Shown: positions 1 to 11,713, numbered from the stretch's first letter. The stretch is 64,000 nt of DNA from Rhodeus uyekii (GCA_037043235.1 JAWRVZ010000101.1:1781001-1845000), one strand, 5' to 3'. Notes: generated from the letters alone by a model not told the origin. Made by a program: numbers and translations.

Positions 1-5
1 TTAAT

Positions 6-305
6 GTGCAAGATGCCCCTCCTGTGCTTCAAATGGAGCTCATTGACCTGCAGTGCAACTCTGACCTCAAAGCCAAGTTCAGGGAGGTGAGTGGAAAAAC
101 AGACAAGCTTGGGCAATTTTTGAGAGAATTGACCCCCAGCTCCCCTGAGCTTTCCAGAATGTTCAAGCGGACCATGTGCCTTTTTGGGAGCACATATTTG
201 TGTGAAAAGTTCTTCTCAACCTTGAACTTCAATAAATCTAAGTACAGATCCAGACTTACTGATGATCATCTTCAGGCTTTACTGAGGGTCTCAACTGTTT
301 CCTCC
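6..305 (+). pseudogene. hAT-type transposase C-terminal fragment
   Basis: About 100 residues resemble the C-terminal dimerisation region of hAT-family transposases and their domesticated relatives (GTF2IRD2/ZBED-like). Visible landmarks are LCEKFFSTLNFNKSKYRSRL followed by LTDDHLQALLRV. The catalytic core is absent and lies left of the window or is lost. The frame continues without a stop into a Ty3/gypsy RNase H segment near position 306, so the open frame is a transposon chimera. The family call is from recognisable motifs; the exact hAT subfamily is not determined. Confidence 0.6.
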
Positions 306-917
306 CTCAAGCCAAAATGGGCAGTAACTGAAAAGTTTAGGGACTATCTGTATGGCAGCCAATTCACCGTCATTACAGACAGCAACCCTTTGACTTACGT
401 CCTTACTACAGCAAGATTAGACGCAACTAGCTATCGGTGGCTTGCTGCTCTGTCCACTTTCTCATTTAAGTTACAGTACAGAGCAGGCAAACTAAATGCT
501 GATGCTGATGGTCTATCGAGACGACCTCAAGAACAATTGGCTGAAAACCCCATATCTCAGAAAGAGTACAAACGAATTCAAGAGTTTATGCAGCATCATC
601 TTATGGAAGCTGCAGATTCTCGTGACACCACCAGCGATGTTTTTCAGGCTATCTGTGAGAAGCACTTAGTCAGACAGCCAACGGATGCTGGTAGCGCTTT
701 CGTTGAATCTCTTGCACTTTACCCTGATGCTATACCTGATAGCTACGAGCAGGAGGGTGATTTTGAGGGATTACCTGTTGTTTCGTACCTGTCAGGGAAC
801 CTCAGTGACGAGCAAAGAGCAGATCCAGTAATTCGTGAAGTAATATCTCACTTAGAGTCTGGAGAAAAGCCTTCCCCAACAGTCAGGAAGGAACTCCCGA
901 TTTCCCTTTCTTTCTAA
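306..917 (+). pseudogene. Ty3/gypsy pol: RNase H and connection region
   Basis: The frame reads through the 3' half of a gypsy-type RNase H domain: the FTVITDSNPLTYVL block, then FKLQYRAGKLNADADGLSRR, the usual end of RNase H before integrase. Reverse transcriptase and protease are missing; the 5' side is joined to a hAT fragment. The frame stops at 917, before the integrase, so the polyprotein is broken. It belongs to the same truncated element as the integrase and LTR downstream. Confidence 0.8.
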
Positions 918-997
918 GAGAATGGAACCGTCTTGAGTTAAAAGATGGCGTACTTTATCGGAGACGGCAGATAGAGGAATTAGTCACTTACCAACTC

Positions 998-2050
998 GTG
1001 CTACCTGAGAAATTGAGAACTTCTGTATTAAGCAGTTTGCATGACAGTATGGGTCACATGGGAGTGGAGAGGACTCTAGACTTGGTAAGGTCTCGTTTCT
1101 ATTGGCCGAAGATGGCTGCAGAAGTAGAACAAAAGATCAGGACATGCGGTCGTTGCGTGAGGAGGAAGTCATTGCCTCAAAAACTACACCGCTGGTTAAC
1201 ATCCAAGCCACAAGACCTTTAGAGTTGGTCTGTATGGATTTTCTCTCATTAGAGCCAGACAAAAGTAATACGAGAGACATCTTGGTAATCACCGACTTTT
1301 TTACCAAATATGCTGTGGCAGTCCCAACACCCAACCAAAAAGCAAGAACCGTAGCGAAGTGTCTGTGGGAAAATTTTGTTGTGCACTATGGGTTCCCTGA
1401 ACGTCTTCATAGCGACCAGGGCCCAGATTTTGAATCACGTACCATCAAAGAGCTCTGTGAGATGGCTGGTGTTAAGAAAACCCGAACAACCCCTTACCAT
1501 CCCAGAGGAAATCCTGTCGAACGCTTCAATAGAACCTTACTCGGTATGTTAGGTACTTTAGAAGAAAAGACAAAGTTCATTGGAAAGATTTTGTGAAACC
1601 GTTCGAAACCGTCATGCATACAATTGCACAAAACACAAGGTCACTGGGTTCACTCCGTACGAATTGATGTTTGGACGTCAACCCAGATTACCCGTTGATC
1701 TTGCTTTTGGATTGCTGTATCAAGATGGTCCGCGACAGTCTCATTCGGAGTATGTCAGGCATCTTAAAAGCAATCTAAAAGAGAGTTATTCACTTGCGTC
1801 ACGTGGTATGTCAAAAAGTGCAGAAAGAAACAAAGCTAGGTTTGACAAATCTGTAACTCATTGTTCTTTGGAGATTGGTGATCGAGTGTTAGTGAGGAAC
1901 GTTAGGTTACGCGGGAAGCATAAGTTAGCAGACAAGTGGGAGTCTGAGGTGTATGTTGTGGTGAGTCAGGCAGCTGAATTGCCAGTTTACACTGTTCGTC
2001 CAGAGAGAAAGGACGGCCTCTGCGTACTCTACACAGAGATCTGTTGCTTC
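998..2050 (+). pseudogene. Ty3/gypsy integrase, frameshifted
   Basis: All parts of a retroviral-type integrase are present but spread over three frames. An HHCC zinc-binding domain lies at 998-1180 (MGHMGVERTL, then CGRCVRRK). The catalytic core follows with the DDE triad: D in CMDFLSLE, D in HSDQGPDFE, E in NPVERFNRTL. The C-terminal part is at 1580-2050 (YNCTKHKVTGFTPYELMFGR). Frame changes near 1170-1220 and 1580-1596 show that this copy cannot make a full polyprotein. A TTTCTA-rich pyrimidine tract follows at about 2105-2155. Confidence 0.85.
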
Positions 2051-2195
2051 CGTGTGGGTTTTTACCATCTCAAGAAGTCGAGTTGTTTGTGTTGCACTGT
2101 TGTTTCTTTTCTCTATTTCTATTTCTATTTCTATTTCTTTCCTTTCCTTTTCCTCTTATTTGATTTTTTGGAAACGTGACAACCAAATGACCTTC

Positions 2196-2715
2196 TGTGA
2201 CACCCTGAGAAATTCACATTCGATGTCGAGCCAACCAAACTAGCAGAAGAGAAGGAAATACGTTGTGGAGAGGACAACGATATCCTTTCTTTTGAGTTTT
2301 TTTGAGTCATCCCAACTCCAGAGGCATTGTAACCTCACAAGACACTTGAAATTACCAGAGATTTACTTTATCTATCCCTTTTTTTATTCTATTTCTAATG
2401 AGTATTGAATTGAACAATCTGTAAATATATGTACATAGAAAAAAACGAGTGCACTCAGGGGAAATTGACAATTTTATTGTTTGTAATATGACATATTAAT
2501 ATGTAATATTATAATATTTTTATTTAAGTGAACCAATTATATTTTTATTTCTAATTCAACCTTGTGTCTGTCTGTTATTTTCTCAATACAACCCGCTACC
2601 TCCTTGAGCGACCATAGATCTTCTGATTAGCCCAAATTTCAATTGTATTGCATTTAATCCATTAAATTATTATTATTAATCAATTGTGCAATACGCAAGA
2701 GTAGTATTTCCTACA
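2196..2715 (+). mobile_element. LTR of the gypsy element
   Basis: The segment starts TGTGACACC and ends TTCCTACA, follows the integrase, and is AT-rich with AATAAA-like signals. Immediately downstream (from 2719) is TGGCGAGCCAGCCAGG, which looks like a tRNA primer-binding site. This LTR therefore sits between a pol 3' end and a new leader, as in tandem LTR elements. No second LTR copy is in the window to confirm the ends. Confidence 0.55.
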
Positions 2716-2857
2716 AGTTTGGCGAGCCAGCCAGGAGGTGTGGCGCTGTTGTTGAGAACGAACAGCTACATATTTGATTATCCTTTTCCATTTTTTTGCT
2801 CTCAAGCAAGTGACAATAATGGAAATTATTGAAGCCGAAGGGATTATTATTATTGTT
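2716..2857 (+). other. PBS-like site and retroelement leader remnant
   Basis: After the LTR comes a PBS-like TGG stretch, a short leader and an ATG at about 2819 with only a few codons before an ATT repeat. The sequence then joins duplicate block A inside a different, older LTR (see 39928-40275). Confidence 0.4.
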
Positions 2858-3473
2858 ATTCACCACTTTGTGCCCCGTTCAAATAAAGCTTCCTCTGAAC
2901 CTGCGTCAGTGTGCGCTTCTCCATCACGACACATGTAGCACTAACTGCAGCGTATGCATGTGGTTCTGACATACAACACGGAAGCGTTGCACCGCATGTA
3001 CAACGTGAACAGCGACACAGACTGACACTAAAATATACATTTTTCTTTTTGATTTTGCGGTGAAGCATGGCCTGGAAATTTCTTTTTACAATTTGATTAT
3101 TCAACATATGTTCATGAACTACTCGCATATCTTCCAGACATAAAAACATTTTAATTGGTAAACTTATATTAAGTCAGTCTTATGTTAAGTTTAGTTTAGA
3201 CAGAATTAGCGTTCATGTAATTCATTAGTAAACAACACAATTAAGATAATTGTTACTAAATTCACCACTGTATGACTTCAACTGTAAGGTTAATGCTAAC
3301 AGTTACAGAACAGGAAGGAATGTTCTAGTGTTGTAAGAAGATCCGAGAGATATTTAACATTATTTTTTCCAGAAAAGACTTTATCCCGGCAGAAGTTGCT
3401 GAGTCATTCGACAAATCAGAAGAACACAAGTGAAGTTAAGGAAAGATATAGCCTGATGTGCTGTTGTATTTAC

Positions 3474-3645
3474 CGGTTTTCTTCTTTCTTCTAGCCAAAA
3501 GTTCATCAACTGCATTCTTGAAGCGCTTTTCTTCTTCCTCACTGTCAAAATTGAGAGCAAACTGCCACGTCTGAGGACAAACACACATTAAAGATGCTTT
3601 ATATACACACTGCTTGTTGAGAAACGAACGGACGGACGGACAGAG

Positions 3646-3714
<69 letters not shown>

Positions 3715-5131
3715 TTTAATACAAAATTAAGAAGACAATGTTGAAGGATGAAGTGGTTCTTGATAAGATCAGAGGTGTGTACATATGGACTTTGACTCCA
3801 GCTTTATCAGTTATTGGCACAACCTTACGTCTGCAGAGGTGAATCACAAGAGTACAGAACAGATTCGACACATGGGTCGAGCACTTACGTCTGCAGCAAA
3901 CGTGACAAAATCAGGCCTGGAGTTGTTTATTGAAAAGTTGCTGATCAATTCTTGATCAAACAAGATTTTTCCTTCCTGTCAAGCCAGAATAAGAAACCAT
4001 TTACTTCATACTAAGAGCAAGTTGATGCATAAGGAATAATCAAAAACCGCATCTGACTTACTTTCAAATCAAACACCCTGATAAAATATGATCTCTGATT
4101 CTTATCATTCACAAGACAGGCCACACCAGAGCACTTCTTCAGCCAGGAAGAGTTTCTGTCGGCTCCATAGACCTGCGCCACTGCTGAACACAAACTCTGC
4201 AGACACAAAAACAAAACATCAACCTTTAAACTATTAAAGTGAGTCTGCAATTGTGATTTATTTAAAATAAATACAATTATGTTTGTCACATTAACTCATG
4301 ACGATGAAAAGTGTTGTTTTCAAAATTAATTTTAAAGTTGACCTCTTATGCCACTCTGAGTGTTCGAAAAAACCTGCCAGTCTGATTAGCTGGCTGGTGG
4401 CTGGCAGTGTGCCAAGGTAAGAAGTTTAAGCAAACATTGATTTTTTGTACTTTATTCTGCAACTCGGTAGCTCTGCCCAAGAAATTATTCTGTATTTTGT
4501 ATTTTCATCAGCAAAAATCAGTTTGCTATCAAGTTGCTATTAGAAATGACTCATATGGAGTGTAATTTCACTACTTCGTTACTTTGATTGTGTTGAAAGT
4601 AATTGACTGAAATCATATATGGTAATTATGTGTAGTGTAATTACAGTATTGCTGCAATATGAAGAATTATGTGGAAACTTGATGAGCAGACCTTTTCCCT
4701 ATTAAAACATGAAATCTGCATGAAAAACATGACTTAAATTAAAATAAATTCTATAGAAATTAAATTTTACTAACATATGATTCAACCTAAGAACTTGAAA
4801 TGATTTGTATATGATTATCAGTTATTTCCTTTATTTTTTACTGATAACATACACCATCGGACAAAGTGGCCATAATTAATCTGTTTTTGTATAGGGCATA
4901 TATTGGACTAACATGACACAAAAGGTTATTCTGGTCGATTTAAGAAAAGAAGATTTATGTCCTTTCGAGTTGGGAACATCAGACTTCATGAATGAACACT
5001 ATCTGGAGAACAAATCAGGCAAACACTTGAGAACTTACGGTGCATTTCCTGCCCAGATGGCTGAAGAGCACTTGGTTTTCTTGCGGGGTGAGAAGAATGG
5101 AGCCAACATTCCTCACATGATCTTTCTGCAT
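3474..5131 (-). CDS. WASP-type WH1 exons 1-4, copy A (partial gene)
   Basis: Four exons on the minus strand encode a WASP/N-WASP WH1 (EVH1) domain: E1 5039-5131 (ATG, 31 codons), E2 4062-4196 (45 codons), E3 3889-3975 (29 codons), E4 3474-3570 (32 codons + 1 nt). Donors and acceptors are consensus and phases agree. Landmarks are LLTPQENQVLFSHLGRKC, GVACLVNDKNQRSYFIRVFD and FALNFDSEEEEKRFKNAVDE. In WASP this domain binds WIP/verprolin proline-rich peptides. Intron 4 runs into a retroelement at 2857, so the exons for GBD and HECT seen in copy B are either lost or lie left of the window. All four exons are undamaged. Confidence 0.85.
3646..3713. repeat. (GATA)n microsatellite
   Basis: About 17 GATA/GATAGA units lie in intron 3 of copy A. 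The homologous place in copy B (around 40980) has only one unit, so the array expanded after duplication. Confidence 0.95.
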
Positions 5132-5187
5132 TTTGAAAGAGCCATCCAGCCAGTTGTGCTTCTTACCTTAAAAAATACCCATTTTGC

Positions 5188-5568
5188 TCAATGTGATTTT
5201 GACAGTAGGAATCGAGACATACTGAACAGAACTTGATGACTTTCTTTTGTTTCAGTGCAAATCTCACCCTGCTTGTCTCCAGGTCCAGCGTAGAGCTGAG
5301 CAGGAACCACTGGCTGGAGTTTTGACTTGAGTTTCTCCACCATTTCAGCAAACACCACGTTCTTATACAGGACCGGTCTTGGAGTGAAGGTGTGTTGGCA
5401 CTGAGGGCAGCTGTAAACTCCTTTCCGATCCTCCTGATTCCAGCACTCTGTAATGCAGTCCATACAGTAACTGTGTCCACAGGGAATGGTCACTGGTTTC
5501 GTCAGTACGTCCATACAAACTGAACAGCTGAACTGGTCCTGAGCCACTGAAATGCTGGCTTCTGCCAT
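5188..5568 (-). CDS. TRIM-type RING exon, copy A
   Basis: A 126-codon open frame starts MAEASISVAQDQFSC, the standard opening of cyprinid TRIM/finTRIM exon 1. The C3HC4 RING is intact: CSVC, PCGHSYCMDC, CPQC. The TRIM-like continuation into the B-box (KFCSVCLDSYCQNHIEQ) is present but in another frame, so the ancestral TRIM frame is broken after YAGPGDKQG. Donor-like sites occur at AGG|GTGAGA (after about codon 100) and AAG|GTAAGA. The WH1 start codon at 5131 is only 57 nt past the stop. It may be a separate short RING protein, an upstream frame, or a relic; copy B has the same structure. Confidence 0.75.
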   Translation of the reverse strand: MAEASISVAQDQFSCSVCMDVLTKPVTIPCGHSYCMDCITECWNQEDRKGVYSCPQCQHTFTPRPVLYKNVVFAEMVEKLKSKLQPVVPAQLYAGPGDKQGEICTETKESHQVLFSMSRFLLSKSH

Positions 5569-6289
5569 TTCACTTGAAGCAGTTCAACAACAACAACCTG
5601 TTCCCGTGAAATGAAGAGATTCCTGGTTCTGTCTTTGATTAAGTGAAAGTGTTGAAGGTTGCAGAGCTGCAGTCAGCAAACAGAGGGCGCTCAAGCCTCA
5701 AACACTATTGTCTACATTTGCTTGAGATTTTATGCTGTAAACGTCTATGGAAGCCCAGGACTTTTACGACAAATGTTAACCTTATCCCAGATACTCACAT
5801 CTGTTAAAGAGCTTCACCTGGAGAGCGTCTGCTGTGTGCAAACATCTGAGAAACAACAATTTTACATTCAGTCTAGATCACAAACATATTAAAGACATTT
5901 GATAGATTTGATAGAGACGTATTGCAGATAAATATTAACTATGTCTTCCAGATGTAAACACACATCAACCAATTCGAATGATAATTTTAAAAGCCTTAAT
6001 GGGTGCATCTTTTCTCAAACGTTTTGAAGAATAATCTCAAGAATTGGAGCAGTCGCTATTTTCACAAAGTTTGATGGTGCAATAAAAGAGTCACTTTTGA
6101 CGTCACTCACATTGTTTATAATGATATCTGCTGGTTCATTTACTACAAGTAAGTTTCAGTTTCTCTGCTAAACCACTTCCACACCTGCACAACTGCGGCT
6201 CTCTTATTTACATTGACACTATGCTTTCTCTTGTTTTTTGCCAGCCTAGAAATACGGGTTTCTAGTTAAGATTTGGAAAACATGTTCTC
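5569..6289. promoter_or_regulatory. Divergent promoter, copy A
   Basis: The 720 bp between the RING start (minus) and the PARP11-like start (plus) are nearly identical to copy B. AGTTTCAGTTTC at 6152-6163 is an ISRE-type sequence (GAAACTGAAACT on the minus strand) on the PARP side. On the RING side the site at about 5637-5650 reads GATTAAGTGAAAGT, where copy B has GAGAAAGTGAAAGT, so one GAAA half-site is lost. Function is inferred from the motif only. Confidence 0.55.
6152..6163 (-). promoter_or_regulatory. ISRE-like element, PARP side, copy A
   Basis: The minus strand reads GAAACTGAAACT, a match to the interferon-stimulated response element GAAANNGAAA. It lies 127 bp before the PARP ATG and is identical in copy B. 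Confidence 0.55.
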
Positions 6290-6793
6290 ATGTTCACTGT
6301 CGCTGTGAAGATGTTGCGTGAGTTTGCTGGTTTGACGCTGGAGGATGAAGTGGAATATATGGACACATCCGAGGCATCAAGTTACTGGTATTACAAGGCA
6401 AAGTGTGGAGTCTGGCACAGAGTTGAGGTATTCTTTATTCATGTCTTATACATGTGTTCGTTTGCAACCGACTGCCTTTGTGAAATATTTAAAATACTAT
6501 ATTTTAGGATGACCCAGAAACGTTTATGTCAAATGATATTACCTCAGAAACCCAGAGGGGGTTTTAAACATGTTTACTGCTGGAATTCAGATCGAGATTA
6601 ACTTTGCAGGTCAACAGATTCTACTGATAATATCCTTACAGTCATGACTTTACAGAATAGATCATCATGTGAAATAAATAATAGATAGCCATGTTGTGCT
6701 ATACACATGTGACAGATCTGTGGCTGAATATCAACACATGATATAATGTCAATACCAGTCAGGTTTGTTTCATTTATTAATGCAGTATGTGTT

Positions 6794-7290
6794 AATAATA
6801 ATAATAATAATAATAAGTTACATTTATATAGCGCTTTTTACCAAGCTCAAAGCGCTTGGGAGGGGGGGGAGATCTCCTCAACCGCCGGTGTGCAGCATCC
6901 ACCTGGATGATGCGACAGCAACCTGTGCAGAACGCTCACCACACACCAGCTAAGGAGAGGAGCAATGAAGCCAATTAATGTAGGGGGGTGATTAGGGGGC
7001 CGTGATGGACCAAGGCCAATGGGCAGATTTGGCCAGGGATGCCGGGGTTACACCCCTACTCTTGCGAAGGACATCCTTGGGATTTTTAATGACCACAGAG
7101 AGTCAGGACCTCGGTTTAACGTCTCATCTGAAGGACGGTGCTTGTTGCAGTACAGTGTCCCCGTCACTATACTGGGGCGTTAGGCCTCCTAACACCACTT
7201 CCAGCAGCAACCTAGTCATTCCCAGGAGGTCTCCCATCCAGGTACTAACCTAGTCTTAGAGTACAGGGTGATATGGCTGCTGGCCATAAA
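6794..7290 (-). mobile_element. SINE3 (5S rRNA-derived), minus orientation
   Basis: The right end contains GGTCTCCCATCCAGGTACTA and GATATGGCTGCTGGCC, the reverse complement of a 5S rRNA-like head. The body matches the zebrafish SINE3 type, and the tail is an (ATT/TAA)n run at 6795-6815. It is absent from the same place in copy B (59685), so it inserted after the duplication. A short AAAACTTAGCAA duplication flanks the right side. Confidence 0.8.
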
Positions 7291-7891
7291 AACTTAGCAA
7301 AAACTTGTTAAAACTTAGCAAGGACAGAGGTCAACTTAAAAACTGGGGAAAAAAGGCAGATTAAACGCTCATTTCAGACTGAATATGGCTTCAGGTGAGA
7401 TTTGTTTTTAAACAAAAAGAGTGTATTTTCTTTCTTTTTATAAAAGTACAGTAAAGCATCAAGCTGCATGCCATTTCTTCTCCTTTCCAACGAAACGAAA
7501 GAGAAACCAACTTTACAAGAGCTATGTTTGATGTTGATCCCGAAAACCTTATCAGGTGACAGGAAGAGCTTAGCATTCATAGCCGATAGTATTGAGGTCT
7601 GAACTGTGACATTTCCTTTGAAAATGTTTTCTTAGAATATCAGTCGATGGAGAGATTTCTCAGGGATGTTGGTTTACTGCATGATCCCATCGTATCCATC
7701 AAACGAATACAAAACATGGACCTTTGGGAATTGTTTTGTAGGTAATAAGAATGTTTTATACTTGTTCTGTTTGGGACCTAAAACATGTTTCATCCTAAAA
7801 ATAATCCATGAATAAAAACAACATTAGTATTATTAAGGAAATCGTTTACATATTGAATAAAGAACATGAAACTTGTTTGTATCTATTTTTT

Positions 7892-10800
7892 ACAAACAAC
7901 TAAGAACGGATATAACACAAATGAACAAATGATAAAGCTTGGGTTACTGAATATACGATCCCTTTCCTCAAAAGCACTTATTGTAAATGATGTGATTACA
8001 GATCATAAACTAGATGTGCTGTGTTTGACAGAAACTTGGCTAAAACCAGACGATTACATTACTTTAAATGAGTCCACTCCTCAAGATTACTGTTATAAAC
8101 ATGAGCCTCGTCTGAAAGGTAAAGGAGGAGGTGTTGCTGTAATTTATAGTAACACGATTAGTACTGCTCAAAGGTCTAATTTGAAATATAATTCTTTTGA
8201 AGTGATGGTCCTTAATGTAAAATGATCTAGTGCAAGTAATAATTCCTGTTTAACTTTTGTGCTGGCTATTCTATACAGGCCACCAGGGCACCATACAGAC
8301 TTTATCAAAGAATTTGCTGATTTTCTATCAGAATTAGTAATGTCTGCAGATAAAGTCATAATTGTCGGTGATTTTAATATCCATGTAGATAATGAAAAAG
8401 GATTGGCATTGGGATTCGCATTGGGATTGGCATTTAGAGACATTTTAAACTCTATTGGAGTTACACAACATGTATCAGGACCCACTCATTCTCGTAATCA
8501 TACTTTAGATCTAATATTGTCATATGGGATCAATATTGATACTGTTCAAATTCTGCAGCAGAGCGATGACATCTCAGATCATTACTTAGTTGAGTGTAGA
8601 TTACCTTTAGCCAAAGTCGAAAAACAAACTCCCTGTTATAAATATAGTAGAACTATCACTCCTAACACAAAAGATAGCTTTATAAATAATCTTCCTGATC
8701 AGTTTGATCTACTTAACATCCCAGATAGCCTAGAAGAACTTGATGTTGCAACAGAAACTATAAATTCTCTCTTTTCCAGCACTTTAGACACTGTTGCTCC
8801 GTTACGCTTAAAGAAGATTAAAGAAAATAGTCCAACACCGTGGTACAACGAGCACACCCGGGCCCTCAAGAGAGCAGCCAGAAAAATGGAGCGGAGCTGG
8901 AAAAAAGTAAGCTAGAGGTTTTTCGCATTTCATGGAAAGACAGCTCTATTGCATTCAGAAAGTCCTTAAGATCAGCTAGATCTACTTACTTTTCTACCCT
9001 CTTAGAAGAAAACAAATACAACCCTAGGTATTTATTTGATACAGTGACTAAATTAACAAGAAATAAAGTCTCAACCCCAGATGCTTTAAATCAGCACAGC
9101 ACTAATGACTTCATGGACTTTTTTACTTGCAAAATTCATAATATTAGAGAGAAAATTATAACCATGCAACCGTCTACTACAATATTCCAAAAATACAGTA
9201 AATTTTAGTGTCCCTGAAGAAAAATTCCACTCCTTCATTGCTATTGGGGAGGAAGAATTGTCTAAACTCGTTAAATCATCAAAATCAACAACATGTATGC
9301 TAGACCCAATACCAACTAAGCTACTGAAAGAGATGCTTCCAGAGATCATAGATCCTCTTCTTAATATTATTAATTCTTCTTTGTCATTAGGATACGTACC
9401 AAAAACCTTTAAGCTGGCTGTAATTAAACCGCTTATTAAAAAACCACAACTTGATCCTAGAGAATTAGTTAATTACAGGCCGATATCGAATCTACCTTTC
9501 TTGTCAAAGATTCTAGAAAAGGCAATATCTTTACAAGTATGTTCCTTTCTAGAAAGAAACAGCATCTACGAGGATTTCCAGTCAGGATTTAGACCATATC
9601 ATAGTACTGAGACTGCTCTCATTAGAGTTACAAATGATTTGCTCTTATCATCCGATCGTGGTTGTATCTCTCTGTTAGTGTTACTGGACCTTAGTACTGC
9701 ATTTAATACAATTGACCACAAAATCCTTCTGAATAGACTTGAAAATTATGTTGGCATTAGTGGAGTTGCATTAGCCTGGTTCATGTCATACTTATCTGAC
9801 CGTTATCAGTTTGTAGCAGTAAATGAGATGTCGTCATATCGGTCACGGGTTCAGTATGGAGTTCCTCAAGGTTCAGTACTAGGACCATTGCTTTTCACCC
9901 TGTACATGCTTCCTTTGGGTGCAGTTATTAGGAAGCATGGCATTAGCTTTCATTGTTACGCTGATGATACTCAGCTCTATATTTCTTCTCATCCTGATGA
10001 AACGAACAAATTCACTAAATTAACAGAATGCATAACTGATATAAAAAATTGGATGACTAATAACTTTCTACTGCTTAATTCTGAAAAAACAGAGATTCTA
10101 ATTATTAGACCAAAAAGTTCAGCACATAATAATCTAGACTACTGTCTAACACTCGATGGCTGCTCTGTCAAGTCCTCGTCGTCAGTTAGAAACCTGGGTG
10201 TGCTCTTTGATACCAATCTTTCATTTGAAAGCCATGTTTCTAGCATCTGTAAAACGGCATTCTTCCGTCTTAAAAATATATCTAAATTGCGACATATGCT
10301 CTCTAAGACAAATGCGGAAAAGTTAGTTCATGAGTTCAAGGCTAGGTTATTGTAATGCTTTACTAGGTGGTTGCCCTGCACGCTTAATAAACAAATTCCA
10401 GCTGGTCCAAAATGCAGCAGCTCAAGTTCTTACTAGAACCAGGAAGTATGAGCATATTAGTCTAGTTCTGTCAAACCTGCACTGGCTTCCTATTAAACAC
10501 CGAATACATTTTAAAATCTTGCTAATTACTCACAAAGCATTAAATGGTTTAGCTCCACAGTACTTGAGCGATCTCTTAACACATTATAGTCCTTCACGTC
10601 TATTGCGATCCCAAAATACTGACCAGCTTAAAATACCTAGAATATCAAAGTCAACTGCTGGCGGTCGATCCTTTTCCTATTTAGCTCCTAAACTCTGGAA
10701 CAGTCTTCCTATTACAGTTCGGGAAGCAGACACACTCTGTCAGTTTAAATGTAGACTAAAAACACATCTCTTCAACCTGGCATACACATAACACATTATA

Positions 10801-11462
10801 CATACATTTTTAATCCAAATCATATAAAATGATTGTTAGGCTGCATAATTTAGATAAGCCGGAACCGGGAACATTCCCATAACACCTGATGTACTCGATA
10901 TGTCAGAAGAAGAATGGCATCTACGCTGATATTGGTCTCTGTTTATTCCAAGGTTACTATGGTCAGCTGGATCCGGGCCGTATCCAGATCAGATGAAGGA
11001 CCTGCACCTGGACACGAGCACAGCACTGCCCTGAAGTGTCTGCGGAGACCGTGACTCTACTAGACCCTCCCCTGTGACGATCATGAAGCCATCTCTAACC
11101 AAACCAAATTGGACTTCATATTGGACTTGAATTGATGTATAATAATCATGCACTGTTTGGCTGTTGGCCAGAGGAGAACTGGTCCCCCGACTGAGCCTGG
11201 TTTCTCCCAAGGTTTTTTCTCCATTCTATTTTTCATTCGTTACGTCACCTGCCGGAGTTTTGGTTCCTTGCCGCTGTCGCCTATGGCTTGCTTAGTTGGG
11301 GAAACTTAACACTTAAAATTCATCAATTGTATTGATTCACCTGCTCTTTTGGAGCTTCTGTTCAGCCAAACAAACTTTGTTTATATTTTTTTTCCTGTAA
11401 AGCTTCTTTGAAACAATCTACATTGTAAAAAGCGCTATATAAATAAAGGTGACTTGACTTGA
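7892..11462 (+). mobile_element. L2 LINE copy a, 5' truncated
   Basis: Insertion in the PARP pseudogene is proved by a 9-bp target duplication CTATTTTTT (7883-7891 and 11463-11471) and by its absence at the same site in copy B. ORF2 remains: endonuclease at about 7917-8915 (SSKALIVNDVITDHKLDVLC; GDFNIH; SDHYLVECRL) and reverse transcriptase at 9258-10791 (NYRPISNLPFLSKILEK; YADDTQLY; GVPQGSVLGPLLFTLYMLP). A stop at 8223, a frame change near 8910, and others near 9208 and 10330 disable it. The 3' end has the usual AAATAAAGGTGACTTGACTT tail. Confidence 0.92.
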
Positions 11463-11713
11463 CTATTTTTTGAATGAATTTAAAGATGTTTTACCATAGT
11501 CATTTTGCTTGCACATGAAAAAATTCAAATTTATACAATGAATCGTCTAAATCTTTCGTTCTTAGGAAAAAAAATCCAGTTGAAGGGGATAAAAGGACAG
11601 TCAGATATTGAAGAGTGAACATTGAAACACTGATTTCAAAGTTAAGGATTTATTTGGTTGCACATGCATTAAACTAAACACTATCATAACGTCTTAGTTG
11701 ATAATTCAATATA
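11463..11713. other. Pseudogene end and flanking sequence
   Basis: Up to about 11617 this is the PARP11 intron 5/exon 6 remnant. From 11620 to 11713 nothing is recognised. Confidence 0.6.

Larger units (their letters stand above)
6290..11617 (+). pseudogene. PARP11-like pseudogene, copy A
   Basis: The parts align exon by exon with the intact gene at 59167-60933. Exon 1 (6290-6427) is intact. Exon 2 (6508-6609) lacks 13 bp and hits a stop. Exon 3 (7319-7394) is intact but a SINE3 sits just before it. Exon 4 has lost its acceptor and about 50 bp near 7530. Exon 5 (about 7636-7741) has lost its acceptor and first codons. A 3.6-kb L2 lies in the next intron. Exon 6 (from about 11567) has an extra A and breaks off near 11617, before the catalytic Tyr. 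No catalytic domain remains. Confidence 0.9.
2858..11620. repeat. Segmental duplication, copy A
   Basis: This block matches copy B in the same orientation: 2858-3640 with 40208-40990, 3778-4277 with 46662-47163, 4276-4535 with 47954-48209, 4548-4620 with 53600-53676, 4625-6790 with 57403-59685, 7310-7890 with 59685-60360, and 11463-11617 with 60350-60500. Gaps between the matches are transposon insertions in one copy or the other. It carries WH1 exons 1-4, a RING exon, a divergent promoter and a dead PARP11-like gene. The left breakpoint lies inside a solo LTR that is complete in copy B. Confidence 0.9.

Noticed and set aside
7241..7290. 5S rRNA gene
   Set aside because: The 5S-like part is degenerate and fused to a SINE3 body, so it is a SINE promoter relic.
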